A stretch of 44,925 bases of DNA, taken from contig NSIC01000003.1 in NCBI GenBank assembly GCA_002737635.1, forward strand, positions 1 through 44,925. The letters are read 5' to 3'. Each line of letters starts with the position of its first letter. Positions within the stretch are counted from its first letter, which is position 1. A model generated the notes under the pieces. The model was given only the letters and a program-made list of their open reading frames with translations. It was not told the DNA's origin and made no database searches. Below are positions 17,845-27,096 of the stretch, in pieces. The DNA comes from Acidimicrobium sp. (GTDB lineage Bacteria > Actinomycetota > Acidimicrobiia > Acidimicrobiales > Ilumatobacteraceae). The position numbers and the translations under genes are program-made.

Positions 17845-19878
17845 GTGATTTATCGTTCTAACGCCGAAAAACTCTCGCTCGCGTTCAGGTTTGTGCTGTC
17901 TTTTGTAATAGTCAACTGTCTCATCCTGACGACCCTTTCAGCCCAGAAGTCAATTGCTGCCGTCGATTCGAGCCAGCTGACGCTGACCGCACAAAATTTT
18001 CATATATATACGTCGGGTAATCTGCGCTTCGTTTTCGGCATCGACTCTGAAGCGTTGATCGATGAAGTGACGCAAAACGAGTCGGCAGTTTTTCGTATTT
18101 CGCTCGGCCAAAAAATAATTGACGGCGAAAAACAAGTGCAAGCGCTCAACAATGCGACCGAAGAATTCAACGCGACCGACTCGGTCGACTTGACTCTTCG
18201 CGAAGTTACCCGTCGTAGCGACGGTCAATTCGAATTAATTGCACTTTCAACGGATATTCCGTCGGGCACGCGACGAATCGAATTCGACGGTCCGGGTATT
18301 TACCCGATTCGTGTTGAGGTTTTAGTTGACGATGAGTCGCGCGCCCTGCTGACGACATTTGTTAATCGATTCAACGCGTCACGCGGGGTAAAACCAATGC
18401 CTGTCAATGTTGTAGTTGTGCTTGACGCACCAATCACACTGCAACCAGACGGCTCGCGAGTGATTGACCAAACGACGCGAACGAAACTTGAAAAGCTGAT
18501 CAGATTGCTGAAACTTGACGCGCCAAGAATGACCGTTCAAATTTCGCCCGAGTTAATTGACGGGCTGAGTCGCTCAACCAACCCCGATGATCAATCTCTG
18601 CTCGTTCAACTCGTCGCTGCACTTGGCTCTGCGCCGATTGTTTCTACCACTTATGTTCAATTTGATCCGTCGGCTGCAAGTGCCAACAAACAGGCAGATC
18701 AGTTCAACGCGCTAATTGAGCGAGGCGTTGCAACATGGCAACAAGTTTTGCCAACTGCAAAAATTATTTCTGATGTTTGGCTCGCCAGAAACCCGCTCGA
18801 TCAAAACGGGCTCGATCTATTGGTCAAATCAGGTGTGCGCTCGGTCATCATGTTGCCGACATCAAGTGCTGCGCTTGGCGAATTTGACAACGCTGCGCGA
18901 CCATATCGACTGTCGAGCAACAACATGGATATTTCGTTGCACCTCGCCGACAAAAACTATGTCGACCAACTCAGTAGACAAACCAATAAGCCATTTTCTG
19001 CGGCGACCTATCTTGCCGCGCAAATTTTGGCGCAACGCAATCAAATTGAAAGTGCAGGGGGCACACCCGCCCTGCGCAGAGTTGTCTTAACTTCACGCGA
19101 CGGATCGGTGATTAACGAAGGCTTGATCCATGAAACAATGCTGATTTTGAGTCGAGTCCCACAGCAAGTTGTCTTTCGCACGACGGTCAATTTGCCCGCG
19201 CCACGTCTAGACGCATACGAGCCGGCTCTACCCAAAGTCAACACGGCAAGCTTTGTTGAACGCGCGACAAATCTTGGCAAGTTGCGCGCAGATATTGAAA
19301 AACTGCGCACAACCATCAGTCCCGACGCAAAAGTTTGGCAAGACTGGGATAAACGATCGCTGGTGATGTCGAGTGATTCGATGAGCGCAGCCCTGTTCGA
19401 AGAATTTATTTCGGCAACTCGCGCTCAACTAAAAACAATCCGACAATCGGTGACATTGCAAGAAGGCACGACATTTACATTGGGTAGTCGCGAAAGCACG
19501 CTTCGTCTTGACCTGCAGAACTCATCAGATTTTGCAATGACGGTACAAGTGCGTGTTTTCAGTTCAAAACTGCAAATCAAAAAAGAAACTGCGACAATAC
19601 AGATCCCGGCGAAAAGTTCAAACGAACTCATCGTGGATGTAGTTGCGCTTTCAAACGGATTATTCCCAGTTGAAGTGAGAATTTTCACCGCCGACGGACT
19701 CAGCCAACTAGGTAAAAAAATTGAAGTGTCGGCGCGAGTCAATGCACTTGCAGGTCTCGGCCAAGTAGTAACTGGTGTCGGATTATTATTGTTGGGAACT
19801 TGGTGGGTGGCCCACATTCGCCGAAGATACCGCAAGAAAATCAGCAAGAACCATCCTGTACTACGCTCAAAACCATGA
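17845..19878 (+). CDS. Large secreted/membrane-anchored protein, DUF6049-like
   Basis: GTG start, N-terminal signal segment (FRFVLSFVIVNCLILTTLSAQ), C-terminal TM (LGQVVTGVGLLLLGTWWVAHIRRRYRKK). Position next to pcnA matches mycobacterial Rv3909. Confidence 0.65.
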   Translation: MIYRSNAEKLSLAFRFVLSFVIVNCLILTTLSAQKSIAAVDSSQLTLTAQNFHIYTSGNLRFVFGIDSEALIDEVTQNESAVFRISLGQKIIDGEKQVQALNNATEEFNATDSVDLTLREVTRRSDGQFELIALSTDIPSGTRRIEFDGPGIYPIRVEVLVDDESRALLTTFVNRFNASRGVKPMPVNVVVVLDAPITLQPDGSRVIDQTTRTKLEKLIRLLKLDAPRMTVQISPELIDGLSRSTNPDDQSLLVQLVAALGSAPIVSTTYVQFDPSAASANKQADQFNALIERGVATWQQVLPTAKIISDVWLARNPLDQNGLDLLVKSGVRSVIMLPTSSAALGEFDNAARPYRLSSNNMDISLHLADKNYVDQLSRQTNKPFSAATYLAAQILAQRNQIESAGGTPALRRVVLTSRDGSVINEGLIHETMLILSRVPQQVVFRTTVNLPAPRLDAYEPALPKVNTASFVERATNLGKLRADIEKLRTTISPDAKVWQDWDKRSLVMSSDSMSAALFEEFISATRAQLKTIRQSVTLQEGTTFTLGSRESTLRLDLQNSSDFAMTVQVRVFSSKLQIKKETATIQIPAKSSNELIVDVVALSNGLFPVEVRIFTADGLSQLGKKIEVSARVNALAGLGQVVTGVGLLLLGTWWVAHIRRRYRKKISKNHPVLRSKP

Positions 19879-20714
19879 CCATCCAAATAGTTACCGACTC
19901 GGCCTGTGACCTTCCAGAAGCATTGGCTCGCAAGCACAACATCACAATTGTCCCCCTAACTTTCAGTCTCGGCGATCAAGAGTTCACCGACCGAACGAGT
20001 CTGACAACTTCAGAATTTTGGAAGCGTTGTGCAGAGTCGCCGGTGCTGCCCCAAACCGCTGCTCCATCACCCGGCAAGTTTGCCGACGCATTTAAGAAAT
20101 TGGCAGCCGACGGAGCAACTGGCATTTTGATGATCGGTTTGTCACGCGAACTTTCAGCCACAATTCAGTCGGCTGAGACTGGTGCCAAAGAATCAGGCGT
20201 CAATATTCCGATTCAGTTTGTTGACAGTCGTTCGGCAAGCATGGGCGAAGGCATCAATGTGCTCGTGGCCGCTCGGATGCTGATTGATGATCCGCAAATC
20301 ACGCTCGACGAACTAGCCCGAAAAATCACCGAATGGGCGAGTCGCACGCGTGTTTTTGGAGCTCTTGACACTCTCGAAAACCTCAAAAAAGGTGGTCGCA
20401 TTAGCGGTGCAAAAGCGTTTGTTGCTTCAGCGTTATCGATCAAACCAATTGTTGAAGTGCGTGAGGGAAAAATTGTCGAAGGCGGCAAAGAACGCACCCG
20501 AAGCAAAGCCTTGGCTTTCTTGATTGACAAAGTTAAGACCGCTGGGCCGATCACTAATTTGGCAGTATTACATGCCCAATGCAGCGACCTTGACGCATTT
20601 GTTGCGCAACTCAAGACCGTTTATTCGGGTGAAATCATCGTCGGCGAGGTCGGCTCGGTGATTGGTTCGCACACCGGTGTCGGCACCATGGGTGTGACTT
20701 TTCACGTCAAATAA
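19875..20714 (+). CDS. DegV-family (fatty-acid-binding) protein
   Basis: MTIQIVTDSACDLPEALARKHNITIVPLTFSLGDQEFTD, TSQPAP-like PQTAAPSPGKF; ATGA overlap with the upstream gene. Confidence 0.92.
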   Translation: MTIQIVTDSACDLPEALARKHNITIVPLTFSLGDQEFTDRTSLTTSEFWKRCAESPVLPQTAAPSPGKFADAFKKLAADGATGILMIGLSRELSATIQSAETGAKESGVNIPIQFVDSRSASMGEGINVLVAARMLIDDPQITLDELARKITEWASRTRVFGALDTLENLKKGGRISGAKAFVASALSIKPIVEVREGKIVEGGKERTRSKALAFLIDKVKTAGPITNLAVLHAQCSDLDAFVAQLKTVYSGEIIVGEVGSVIGSHTGVGTMGVTFHVK

Positions 20715-20798
20715 TTCGCAGTTTTTGGAGCGAAAAATTTTCGTCAACTGACATTCCCCACTTCGTTGGGCGCGCAGAACTAGCGTCAAAGTTCACAG

Positions 20799-22436
20799 AT
20801 GAGCCTTGAACCCGCCCAACCAATCGACGATCCCAGGCCTCAGTTAGGTGGTAGATATCGGCTCGACCGACAAATCGCGCGTGGCGGAATGGCCGAAGTT
20901 TGGCTTGGTTTCGACACCTTTTTAAATCGTCAAGTTGCAGTGAAACTGTTGAAGCCGCAACTGGTTAGCGACCCTGTTGTTGCAGAGAGATTTCGTCGCG
21001 AAGCAATTGTCTGTGCCGGTTTAAGTCATCCAAACATTGTCGCCGTTTACGACACGGTCGAAGATGACAATCGACAAGCAGTGGTGATGCAATATGTGCA
21101 AGGAAAATCTCTTCGCGAACTTTTGGATCGTCGCAAACGCCTCGGGCCACTGCTGACGATTCACATGGGGGCTGCGATGGCGGTCGCACTCGATGTTTCA
21201 CATCGTGCGGGGCTCGTGCATCGCGATGTCAAACCCGGAAATATTTTGTTGACTCCGGATGGCAAGTTTTTGCTCGCCGATTTTGGTATCGCCAAGGCGC
21301 TTGTTGCTTCTGGTGAAGATCTGACTCATGACAACATAATGATGGGTACCGCTAAATATCTTTCGCCCGAACAAGTGCGTGGTAAACCACTCGACGGTCG
21401 AGCCGATCTCTATGGTCTGGGCCTCGTCCTGTATGAATGTCTGGCTGGTCGAGTGCCGTTCTTGGGTGAAACCGACGCCGACACGGCTCTTGCGCGCCTG
21501 CAACGCGAACCGACCGATTTGGCACACTTACGCCCGTCACTTGCGCCACAACTTGTGCGTGTAATTCATAAATTATTGGCACGAAACCCAGATCACAGAT
21601 ATGCAACAGGCGAAGATACCCGTGTTGCGTTGATGCAAGCACTAAGCGCACAAAATGATTACACGACATCAATGACGCCGCCGAGCGGTGCGACGCCACC
21701 AAAACCGCTCAGGCGAGCGATGACCAGCGATGAGTCATCGGTTGCACAAATACCAGGGCAACCAATTCTTGAAACAGCAGTCAACGCCACACCGCCAAAA
21801 ACTTTGCGCGACCCACGCGTGCAAACCGCAGCGTGGCGATTTTTTTCGCTTCCGCCCAGCACAAAAATATTGAGTTTGATCGCGATCATATTGGCTGTTG
21901 CGGTTGTTCTCGTCGGCACTCGATCGAATTCGGCAGAACAACTTGAAACACCTGTTGTTGAAAACATCGCTGTTGATCAGTCGCCCGTCACAATTTCAAG
22001 AATGGTTAGTTTCGACCCCAACGGCGATGACGCTCAAGAAAACGAGGCGCAGATTTGGGCTTTGCGTGACGGCAACTCAAAGACCGCTTGGACAACAGAC
22101 TGTTATGCCAATCAATTCTTCGGCACCAAAGAATATGTTGGTGTGCTCATTGAACTGTCGCGCGCTTCGACCGGTGTTTTACAGGTCGGCATGAAAAATG
22201 GGCCGTGGTCACTAGAGATTTACACCGCCAACGGTGCCGCCCCGAGCCGACTCGAACAATGGGGCACTCGGGCTGGCGCCGACTACAACACGCGTCGTGG
22301 CGTCGCCCAATTTGTCGTGCCAACTGAAGCACAGTTCGTATTGTTGGTGTTGCGTGAAGTTGGCACGAGTGTGCAGTGCAGTGCAAAAAACCCTTATCAA
22401 GGAGTGATTCAAGACATTTCATTTAACGCCGCATAA
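20799..22436 (+). CDS. Transmembrane Ser/Thr protein kinase with MurJ(MviN)-like C-terminal extracellular domain
   Basis: GRYRLDRQIARGGMAEVWLG, VAVKLL, HRDVKPGNILL, DFGIAKA, LSPEQVRG; TM (ILSLIAIILAVAVVLVG); ectodomain VSFDPNGDDAQENEAQIWALRDGNSKTAWTTDCY...FFGTKEYVGVLIEL. Confidence 0.9.
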   Translation: MSLEPAQPIDDPRPQLGGRYRLDRQIARGGMAEVWLGFDTFLNRQVAVKLLKPQLVSDPVVAERFRREAIVCAGLSHPNIVAVYDTVEDDNRQAVVMQYVQGKSLRELLDRRKRLGPLLTIHMGAAMAVALDVSHRAGLVHRDVKPGNILLTPDGKFLLADFGIAKALVASGEDLTHDNIMMGTAKYLSPEQVRGKPLDGRADLYGLGLVLYECLAGRVPFLGETDADTALARLQREPTDLAHLRPSLAPQLVRVIHKLLARNPDHRYATGEDTRVALMQALSAQNDYTTSMTPPSGATPPKPLRRAMTSDESSVAQIPGQPILETAVNATPPKTLRDPRVQTAAWRFFSLPPSTKILSLIAIILAVAVVLVGTRSNSAEQLETPVVENIAVDQSPVTISRMVSFDPNGDDAQENEAQIWALRDGNSKTAWTTDCYANQFFGTKEYVGVLIELSRASTGVLQVGMKNGPWSLEIYTANGAAPSRLEQWGTRAGADYNTRRGVAQFVVPTEAQFVLLVLREVGTSVQCSAKNPYQGVIQDISFNAA

Positions 22437-22468
22437 ACAACAAATTTTTTAAGCGTTAGTCTGAAAGC

Positions 22469-22795
22469 GTGATTTCTAATCCGTTTACTGATCCAAAGTG
22501 GGCGAAAAAAACCGTCGCAATAATTGACAGATGGGTTGATTTCGTCAGCGACAAAACAACTCGACCAATTGCCAACTTGGTGCGTCTTGTTGTTTTTGGT
22601 TTGATTGCTCTCGTTGCCGCAATCACGATTATTGTTCTTGCCCTTGTCGGTATTTCGCGAGGCCTCAACGAATTGCTTGATATTTGGTTGACTCGCGACG
22701 ACGCCGTTTGGGTTTCATATTTTATTTTGTCGTCTATATTTGTGGCGATTGGTGCATGGCTGATGCGCAAGCGATATCCAAGCAAGCAAGACTAA
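22469..22795 (+). CDS. Small two-TM membrane protein, unknown function
   Basis: GTG start; two hydrophobic segments (LVRLVVFGLIALVAAITIIVLALVGI; VSYFILSSIFVAIGAWLM); upstream of trxB. Confidence 0.65.
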   Translation: MISNPFTDPKWAKKTVAIIDRWVDFVSDKTTRPIANLVRLVVFGLIALVAAITIIVLALVGISRGLNELLDIWLTRDDAVWVSYFILSSIFVAIGAWLMRKRYPSKQD

Positions 22796-22807
22796 ACGAG
22801 GTCGAGT

Positions 22808-23758
22808 ATGGCATCTGAAAATATCCATGAAGTGATCATCATCGGCTCTGGGCCGGCCGGATTGACCGCGGCGATTTACGCTGCGCGCGCAAACCTGGCA
22901 CCACTGGTCATTGAAGGCGAACCATCCAGCACATCGGACCAACCTGGCGGCCAATTGATGTTGACGACCGACGTTGAAAACTTTCCGGGGTTTCCAGAGG
23001 GCGTGATGGGCCCAGATTTGATGCTTAAGTTTCGTGAGCAGGCCGCTCGTTTCAACGCTACTTTTATCACCGAAAAAGTCACAAAAGTCGACTTTTCTGA
23101 ACGACCATTCAAGGTTTGGGTGCACGACGAATTGCGCCAAGCCAAATCGGTGATCGTCAGTACGGGTGCACAGTCGCTGATGTTGGGTCTTGAAAACGAA
23201 AAACGATTTTACGGTCATGGTCTTTCGTCTTGCGCAACTTGCGACGGTTTTTTCTTCAAAGGTCAAGAGATAGTCGTCGTCGGTGGCGGCGACTCGGCGA
23301 TCGAAGAAGCATCATTTTTGACAAAATTTGCCACAAAAGTCACGCTCGTCGTTCGGCGAGATGCGTTGCGCGCCTCGAAAATTATGCAACAGCGAGCAAA
23401 GAGTAATCCAAAAATTGAAATCAAATGGAATTCACAAGTCACCGAACTTTTTGGTGAACAAAAACTTTCTGGCGTCGGGTTGATCGACACGGTAACTGGT
23501 GAAAAGTCGAAGCTTGATGTGACGGGTTTGTTCGTGGCGATCGGTCATCGTCCGAATACCGATTTGTTCAAGGGAGTTCTTGACATGCTTGACAACGGTT
23601 ACCTAAAAACAAAACCTGGTTCTTCATATACGAACATCGCCGGCGTATTCGCCTGTGGTGATGTGCAAGACCACACTTATCGCCAAGCAATTACTGCGGC
23701 GGGATCGGGTTGTATGGCGGCTATCGACTGTGAACGATGGCTTGAGTCACAGCACTAG
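22808..23758 (+). CDS. trxB: Thioredoxin reductase
   Basis: IIGSGPAGLTAAIYAARA, CATCDGFFF, VVGGGDSAIEEA, GVFACGDVQDHTYRQAITAAGSGCMAA. Confidence 0.97.
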   Translation: MASENIHEVIIIGSGPAGLTAAIYAARANLAPLVIEGEPSSTSDQPGGQLMLTTDVENFPGFPEGVMGPDLMLKFREQAARFNATFITEKVTKVDFSERPFKVWVHDELRQAKSVIVSTGAQSLMLGLENEKRFYGHGLSSCATCDGFFFKGQEIVVVGGGDSAIEEASFLTKFATKVTLVVRRDALRASKIMQQRAKSNPKIEIKWNSQVTELFGEQKLSGVGLIDTVTGEKSKLDVTGLFVAIGHRPNTDLFKGVLDMLDNGYLKTKPGSSYTNIAGVFACGDVQDHTYRQAITAAGSGCMAAIDCERWLESQH

Positions 23759-23822
23759 ATAACACACGACTAGTAGCCTGAAACTGACTGCGTAATAGCG
23801 CGGCTTGACGAAAGGTTCTGTA

Positions 23823-24161
23823 ATGGCCGATGGCATCATCACTCTGACTAGCGCAAATTTTGACGAGACGGTCAAATCTGCGACGACACCAATTGTTGTT
23901 GACTTTTGGGCCGAGTGGTGTGGGCCGTGCAAAGCAATTGCACCGGTGCTCACTGAGATTGCCAAAGAACAAGCCGGCGTGGTGACTATCGCCAAACTCA
24001 ACGTCGACGATCACGGTGACATTGCGCAACGATTTGGTGTCATGAGCATTCCAACCTTGATGGTTTTCAACAACGGCGAAATGAAAAAGAAGATGGTTGG
24101 AGCAAAAGGTAAGACACAATTGCTTGCGGAGATCGCAGAATTTATCCCGAAAAAGAGTTAA
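23823..24161 (+). CDS. trxA: Thioredoxin
   Basis: VVDFWAEWCGPCKAIAPVL active site; start at MADGIITLTSANF. Confidence 0.96.
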   Translation: MADGIITLTSANFDETVKSATTPIVVDFWAEWCGPCKAIAPVLTEIAKEQAGVVTIAKLNVDDHGDIAQRFGVMSIPTLMVFNNGEMKKKMVGAKGKTQLLAEIAEFIPKKS

Positions 24162-25138
24162 CTCTCGGCGACAGCCACGACGCTGTCGGAGACCTGCAGC
24201 GAAGACTAAGTGACGCTCGTCTGCTCGATTTAACTCGTGTATCGGTCAACGAGTTTTGTGAAACAACCAAAAACGCGGTTGCCAAGTTTCAAGAGCTTCG
24301 ATCGCTTCACGTTTCGGGGGTCTGCGACCACGCAACTTGGCTGACGCTCATTGAGTCTTCGTTCGAGTTGGGTGATCGGCTGCTGTATCTGACTTCTCCC
24401 CTATTGCGCGGTGACGATGTGGCTGCGTTGCAATTGTTGTTGTCTCGAGTCGGCTTTGACTGCGGGCGCGTGGATGGTTTTCTCGGTAAAGTCACGGCAA
24501 AAATAATCACAGAGTTTCAACAAAACTACGGGCTCGTGCCAGACGGCATCTGTGGACCACAAACTTTGCAAGCATTGCAGCGCGCAAGTCGCAACACTGG
24601 TGATGGCCCCGGAGTGGGCATCGTACGCGAGCGACATACGGCGGCAAAATATCCACAAGAAGTTGCCAATTTGCGCATCGTGATCGGACAATTTACAAAA
24701 CTCGACCGATTAACAAATGATCTAGTCGACCGGCTGCGTTTGCAACACACCAATGTCGCAGTGATCAACGATGTTGATCAACATCGCCACGCTCAACTTG
24801 CCAATGACTTTGCAGCGAATATTTACATCGGCATCGAGGCCCGCGATCAGCAAGTTTGCGACATTGCCTATTATCACACCGAGGGTTTTCATTCGGTCAC
24901 GGCTCATGTGTTCGCGTCACTTGCCGCCGAAACCATCGAGAGATCGGCCCCATGGTTCAAACCGACTGTCAGTGGCATGAGGTTGCAGGTTTTACGTGAA
25001 ACATCAATGCCTGCCGTTGTCTGTGGATTTGGACCAGTCACCCGAATTACTCCACACAGTGCTGTGCTCGCCGACGACCTCACAAATGCTCTGTCTATAT
25101 GGGTCAAAACAACATCAATGAAATTAGGCCCCAAATAG
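24140..25138 (+). CDS. CwlM-like N-acetylmuramoyl-L-alanine amidase family protein with two peptidoglycan-binding domains
   Basis: ORF track starts at TTG 24368, but the frame is open from 24113 and encodes LTLGDSHDAVGDLQRRLSDARLLDLTRVSVNEFCETTKNAVAKFQELRSLHVSGVCDHATWLTLI, a first PGBD. ATT at 24140 is preceded by GGAG (24128-24131) with 8-nt spacing. Synteny trxB-trxA-cwlM-parB. Confidence 0.8.
   Translation: MYPEKELTLGDSHDAVGDLQRRLSDARLLDLTRVSVNEFCETTKNAVAKFQELRSLHVSGVCDHATWLTLIESSFELGDRLLYLTSPLLRGDDVAALQLLLSRVGFDCGRVDGFLGKVTAKIITEFQQNYGLVPDGICGPQTLQALQRASRNTGDGPGVGIVRERHTAAKYPQEVANLRIVIGQFTKLDRLTNDLVDRLRLQHTNVAVINDVDQHRHAQLANDFAANIYIGIEARDQQVCDIAYYHTEGFHSVTAHVFASLAAETIERSAPWFKPTVSGMRLQVLRETSMPAVVCGFGPVTRITPHSAVLADDLTNALSIWVKTTSMKLGPK
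24988..25003. promoter_or_regulatory. Degenerate parS-like site (GGTTTTACGTGAAACA, 14/16) inside the amidase CDS
   Basis: Two mismatches to TGTTTCACGTGAAACA. Confidence 0.45.
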
Positions 25139-25142
25139 AGGG

Positions 25143-25176
25143 ATAACTCATGAGTTATTCCACAGAGTTATCCACA
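25143..25176. promoter_or_regulatory. Palindrome plus DnaA-box-containing direct repeat in the cwlM/parB intergenic region
   Basis: 16-bp palindrome ATAACTCATGAGTTAT (25143-25158); direct repeat GAGTTATTCCACA (25152-25164) / GAGTTATCCACA (25165-25176); perfect DnaA box TTATCCACA 25168-25176. Confidence 0.6.
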
Positions 25177-25266
25177 AGTTGTGAGCAACCTTTAGTGGGG
25201 GTTTAGCGTCAACTTAAAGGTGAGTCTTAGTCTCTGTCATACAATTCGCAAATTTGATCACAGTTT

Positions 25267-26241
25267 TTAATCTGAAACTGCCGGGCCTTCGGTCATTGCA
25301 CGATAGATGCGCTCAAGATCATTGAGGTCGGCGAACTCAATTACAACTCGGCCGCGACCATTCGTTGCCGTGACCGAAACATTTGTTGCCAAATGTTCAC
25401 CGAGAAGTTTTTCGAGTTCGACAATGCCTGGTGCCGGAAGACTAGCCGTTCGAGATTTCGTTTTTGTCGTACTATCTTTGGTACTAGCTTTGTCATCAGT
25501 TTTTTTATCGGGTTTAATTGATCTAACATCGCGACCCAAACTCTGACGAACTGCTTCTTCGATTGCGCGAACCGACCAATTTTCGTCAGCACACTGGCGG
25601 GCAAGTTTTTCTTGAGAAGATCTGTCGGGCATTGCTAAAAGTGCTCTGGCGTGACCACCAGAAAGTCGACCATCAGCAAGAAGTTGCAGAATTGATGGTG
25701 GAAGAGTCAACAGTCGCAATGAGTTTGTGATCGCCGAACGGGTCTTGCCAACTTTTTCTGCGACTTTTTCGTGGGTCATTTTGAAATCATCGAGCAATTG
25801 TCTATACGCGGCCGCCTCTTCAAGTGGCGTTAAATCTTGGCGGTGTAGGTTTTCGACAAGTGCCTGCTCTACGGACAAAAGATCGTCTGTTTCGCGAACT
25901 ATTGCAGGGATGACTTTCAGTTTTGCGATCTTTGACGCTCGCCAGCGACGCTCGCCAGCAATAATTTCAAATTTGTTCGTTAGGCCGGATGCTGGTCGCA
26001 CAAGAATTGGCTGCAATACGCCAACTGCTCGAATTGATGCAGCTAGTTCATTCAGTGCATCGTCGTCAAAATGCACGCGAGGTTGATTTGGGTTGGCCGA
26101 GATTGTTTCGACATCTAAATTGCGTAGGCCCATGCCTGTGCCGTCGCCACCGTCGCTACCGTCGCTGCTTGATTTTCGCGGATTGTGACCCGGAATCAGC
26201 GCGTCTAATCCTTTACCTAGACCTGTTGGACGGGCCACCAC
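25267..26241 (-). CDS. parB: Chromosome-partitioning protein ParB
   Basis: GLGKGLDALIPG, NPNQPRVHFDDDALNELAASI, GERRWRASK; HTH KVGKTRSAITNSLRLL. Confidence 0.97.
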   Translation of the reverse strand: MVARPTGLGKGLDALIPGHNPRKSSSDGSDGGDGTGMGLRNLDVETISANPNQPRVHFDDDALNELAASIRAVGVLQPILVRPASGLTNKFEIIAGERRWRASKIAKLKVIPAIVRETDDLLSVEQALVENLHRQDLTPLEEAAAYRQLLDDFKMTHEKVAEKVGKTRSAITNSLRLLTLPPSILQLLADGRLSGGHARALLAMPDRSSQEKLARQCADENWSVRAIEEAVRQSLGRDVRSIKPDKKTDDKASTKDSTTKTKSRTASLPAPGIVELEKLLGEHLATNVSVTATNGRGRVVIEFADLNDLERIYRAMTEGPAVSD

Positions 26242-27004
26242 TGATCTCCTTTGCTATGTCTCGATATGCCTTGGATGCTGGCGATGAGGGATCAAAAGAT
26301 GTCACGGGTTTGCCGTGCGACGGCGCTTCGGCAACTCGCACCGATCGCGGCACAACCGTCTTGCAAACTTTGTCGCCAAAGTGTTCGCGTACCTCACGCA
26401 CCACATCATCAGCCAGCGTCGTGTGGGTATACATCACACACGCAATATGTCGCACTTCAAGAGTGGGGTTCAAAACTTGGCTAACACGGTCAACGCTGCG
26501 CAACAACTGACCCAAGCCTTCGAGAGCGAAGTATTCGCACTGAATCGGCACAAAGACCTCGGTCGCGGCGGTTAGTCCGTTGACGGTCAAGAGTCCCAAA
26601 CTAGGTGGGCAATCGAGAATCACATAGTCGTATTGGTCAATGACTGTGTCGATCGCTTTTTTTAGTCGCTGTTCTCGTCCCATTTCGGGCACTAATTCGA
26701 TGTCGGCGCCTGCCAAATCAAGGTTGGCAGGGGCAATAAACAGGTTCTTGATCGCTGTGGGTTCAATGCAATTTTCGAGCTTCTCGCCACGCAGTAAAAC
26801 GTCGTAGATAGTTGCATCTAAATCGCGGGCGTTAATGCCGAGACCGGTTGAGGCGTTGCCTTGAGGATCGAGGTCGACCACTAGAACCCGATAGTCGAGT
26901 TCAGCCAGACTTGCGCCGATAGTAATCGCCGTTGTTGTCTTGCCGACACCACCTTTTTGGTTAGCGAAAGCAATGATTCGAGGCAAAGTCGGTAGGGCTT
27001 CCAC
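26213..27004 (-). CDS. parA: Chromosome-partitioning ATPase ParA/Soj
   Basis: FANQKGGVGKTTTAITIGASLA deviant Walker A; YVILDCPPSLGLLTVNGLTAA. Confidence 0.97.
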   Translation of the reverse strand: MEALPTLPRIIAFANQKGGVGKTTTAITIGASLAELDYRVLVVDLDPQGNASTGLGINARDLDATIYDVLLRGEKLENCIEPTAIKNLFIAPANLDLAGADIELVPEMGREQRLKKAIDTVIDQYDYVILDCPPSLGLLTVNGLTAATEVFVPIQCEYFALEGLGQLLRSVDRVSQVLNPTLEVRHIACVMYTHTTLADDVVREVREHFGDKVCKTVVPRSVRVAEAPSHGKPVTSFDPSSPASKAYRDIAKEISGGPSNRSR

Positions 27005-27060
27005 GGTTTCAGACTAGTTAGTGGGTGTGGCTACTTAACGGATAGTTGGCTGATGATTGA

Positions 27061-27076
27061 TGTTTCACGTGAAACA
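27061..27076. promoter_or_regulatory. parS site (TGTTTCACGTGAAACA)
   Basis: Perfect 16-bp consensus in the parA/rsmG intergenic region. Confidence 0.97.
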
Positions 27077-27096
27077 TCAAGTTTTAGGGTTTTGGG

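Noticed and set aside
26213-26241. 29-bp parA/parB overlap considered as a frameshift or sequencing error
   Set aside because: Both proteins have intact expected termini (ParB GLGKGLDALIPG start); simple overlapping genes are sufficient.
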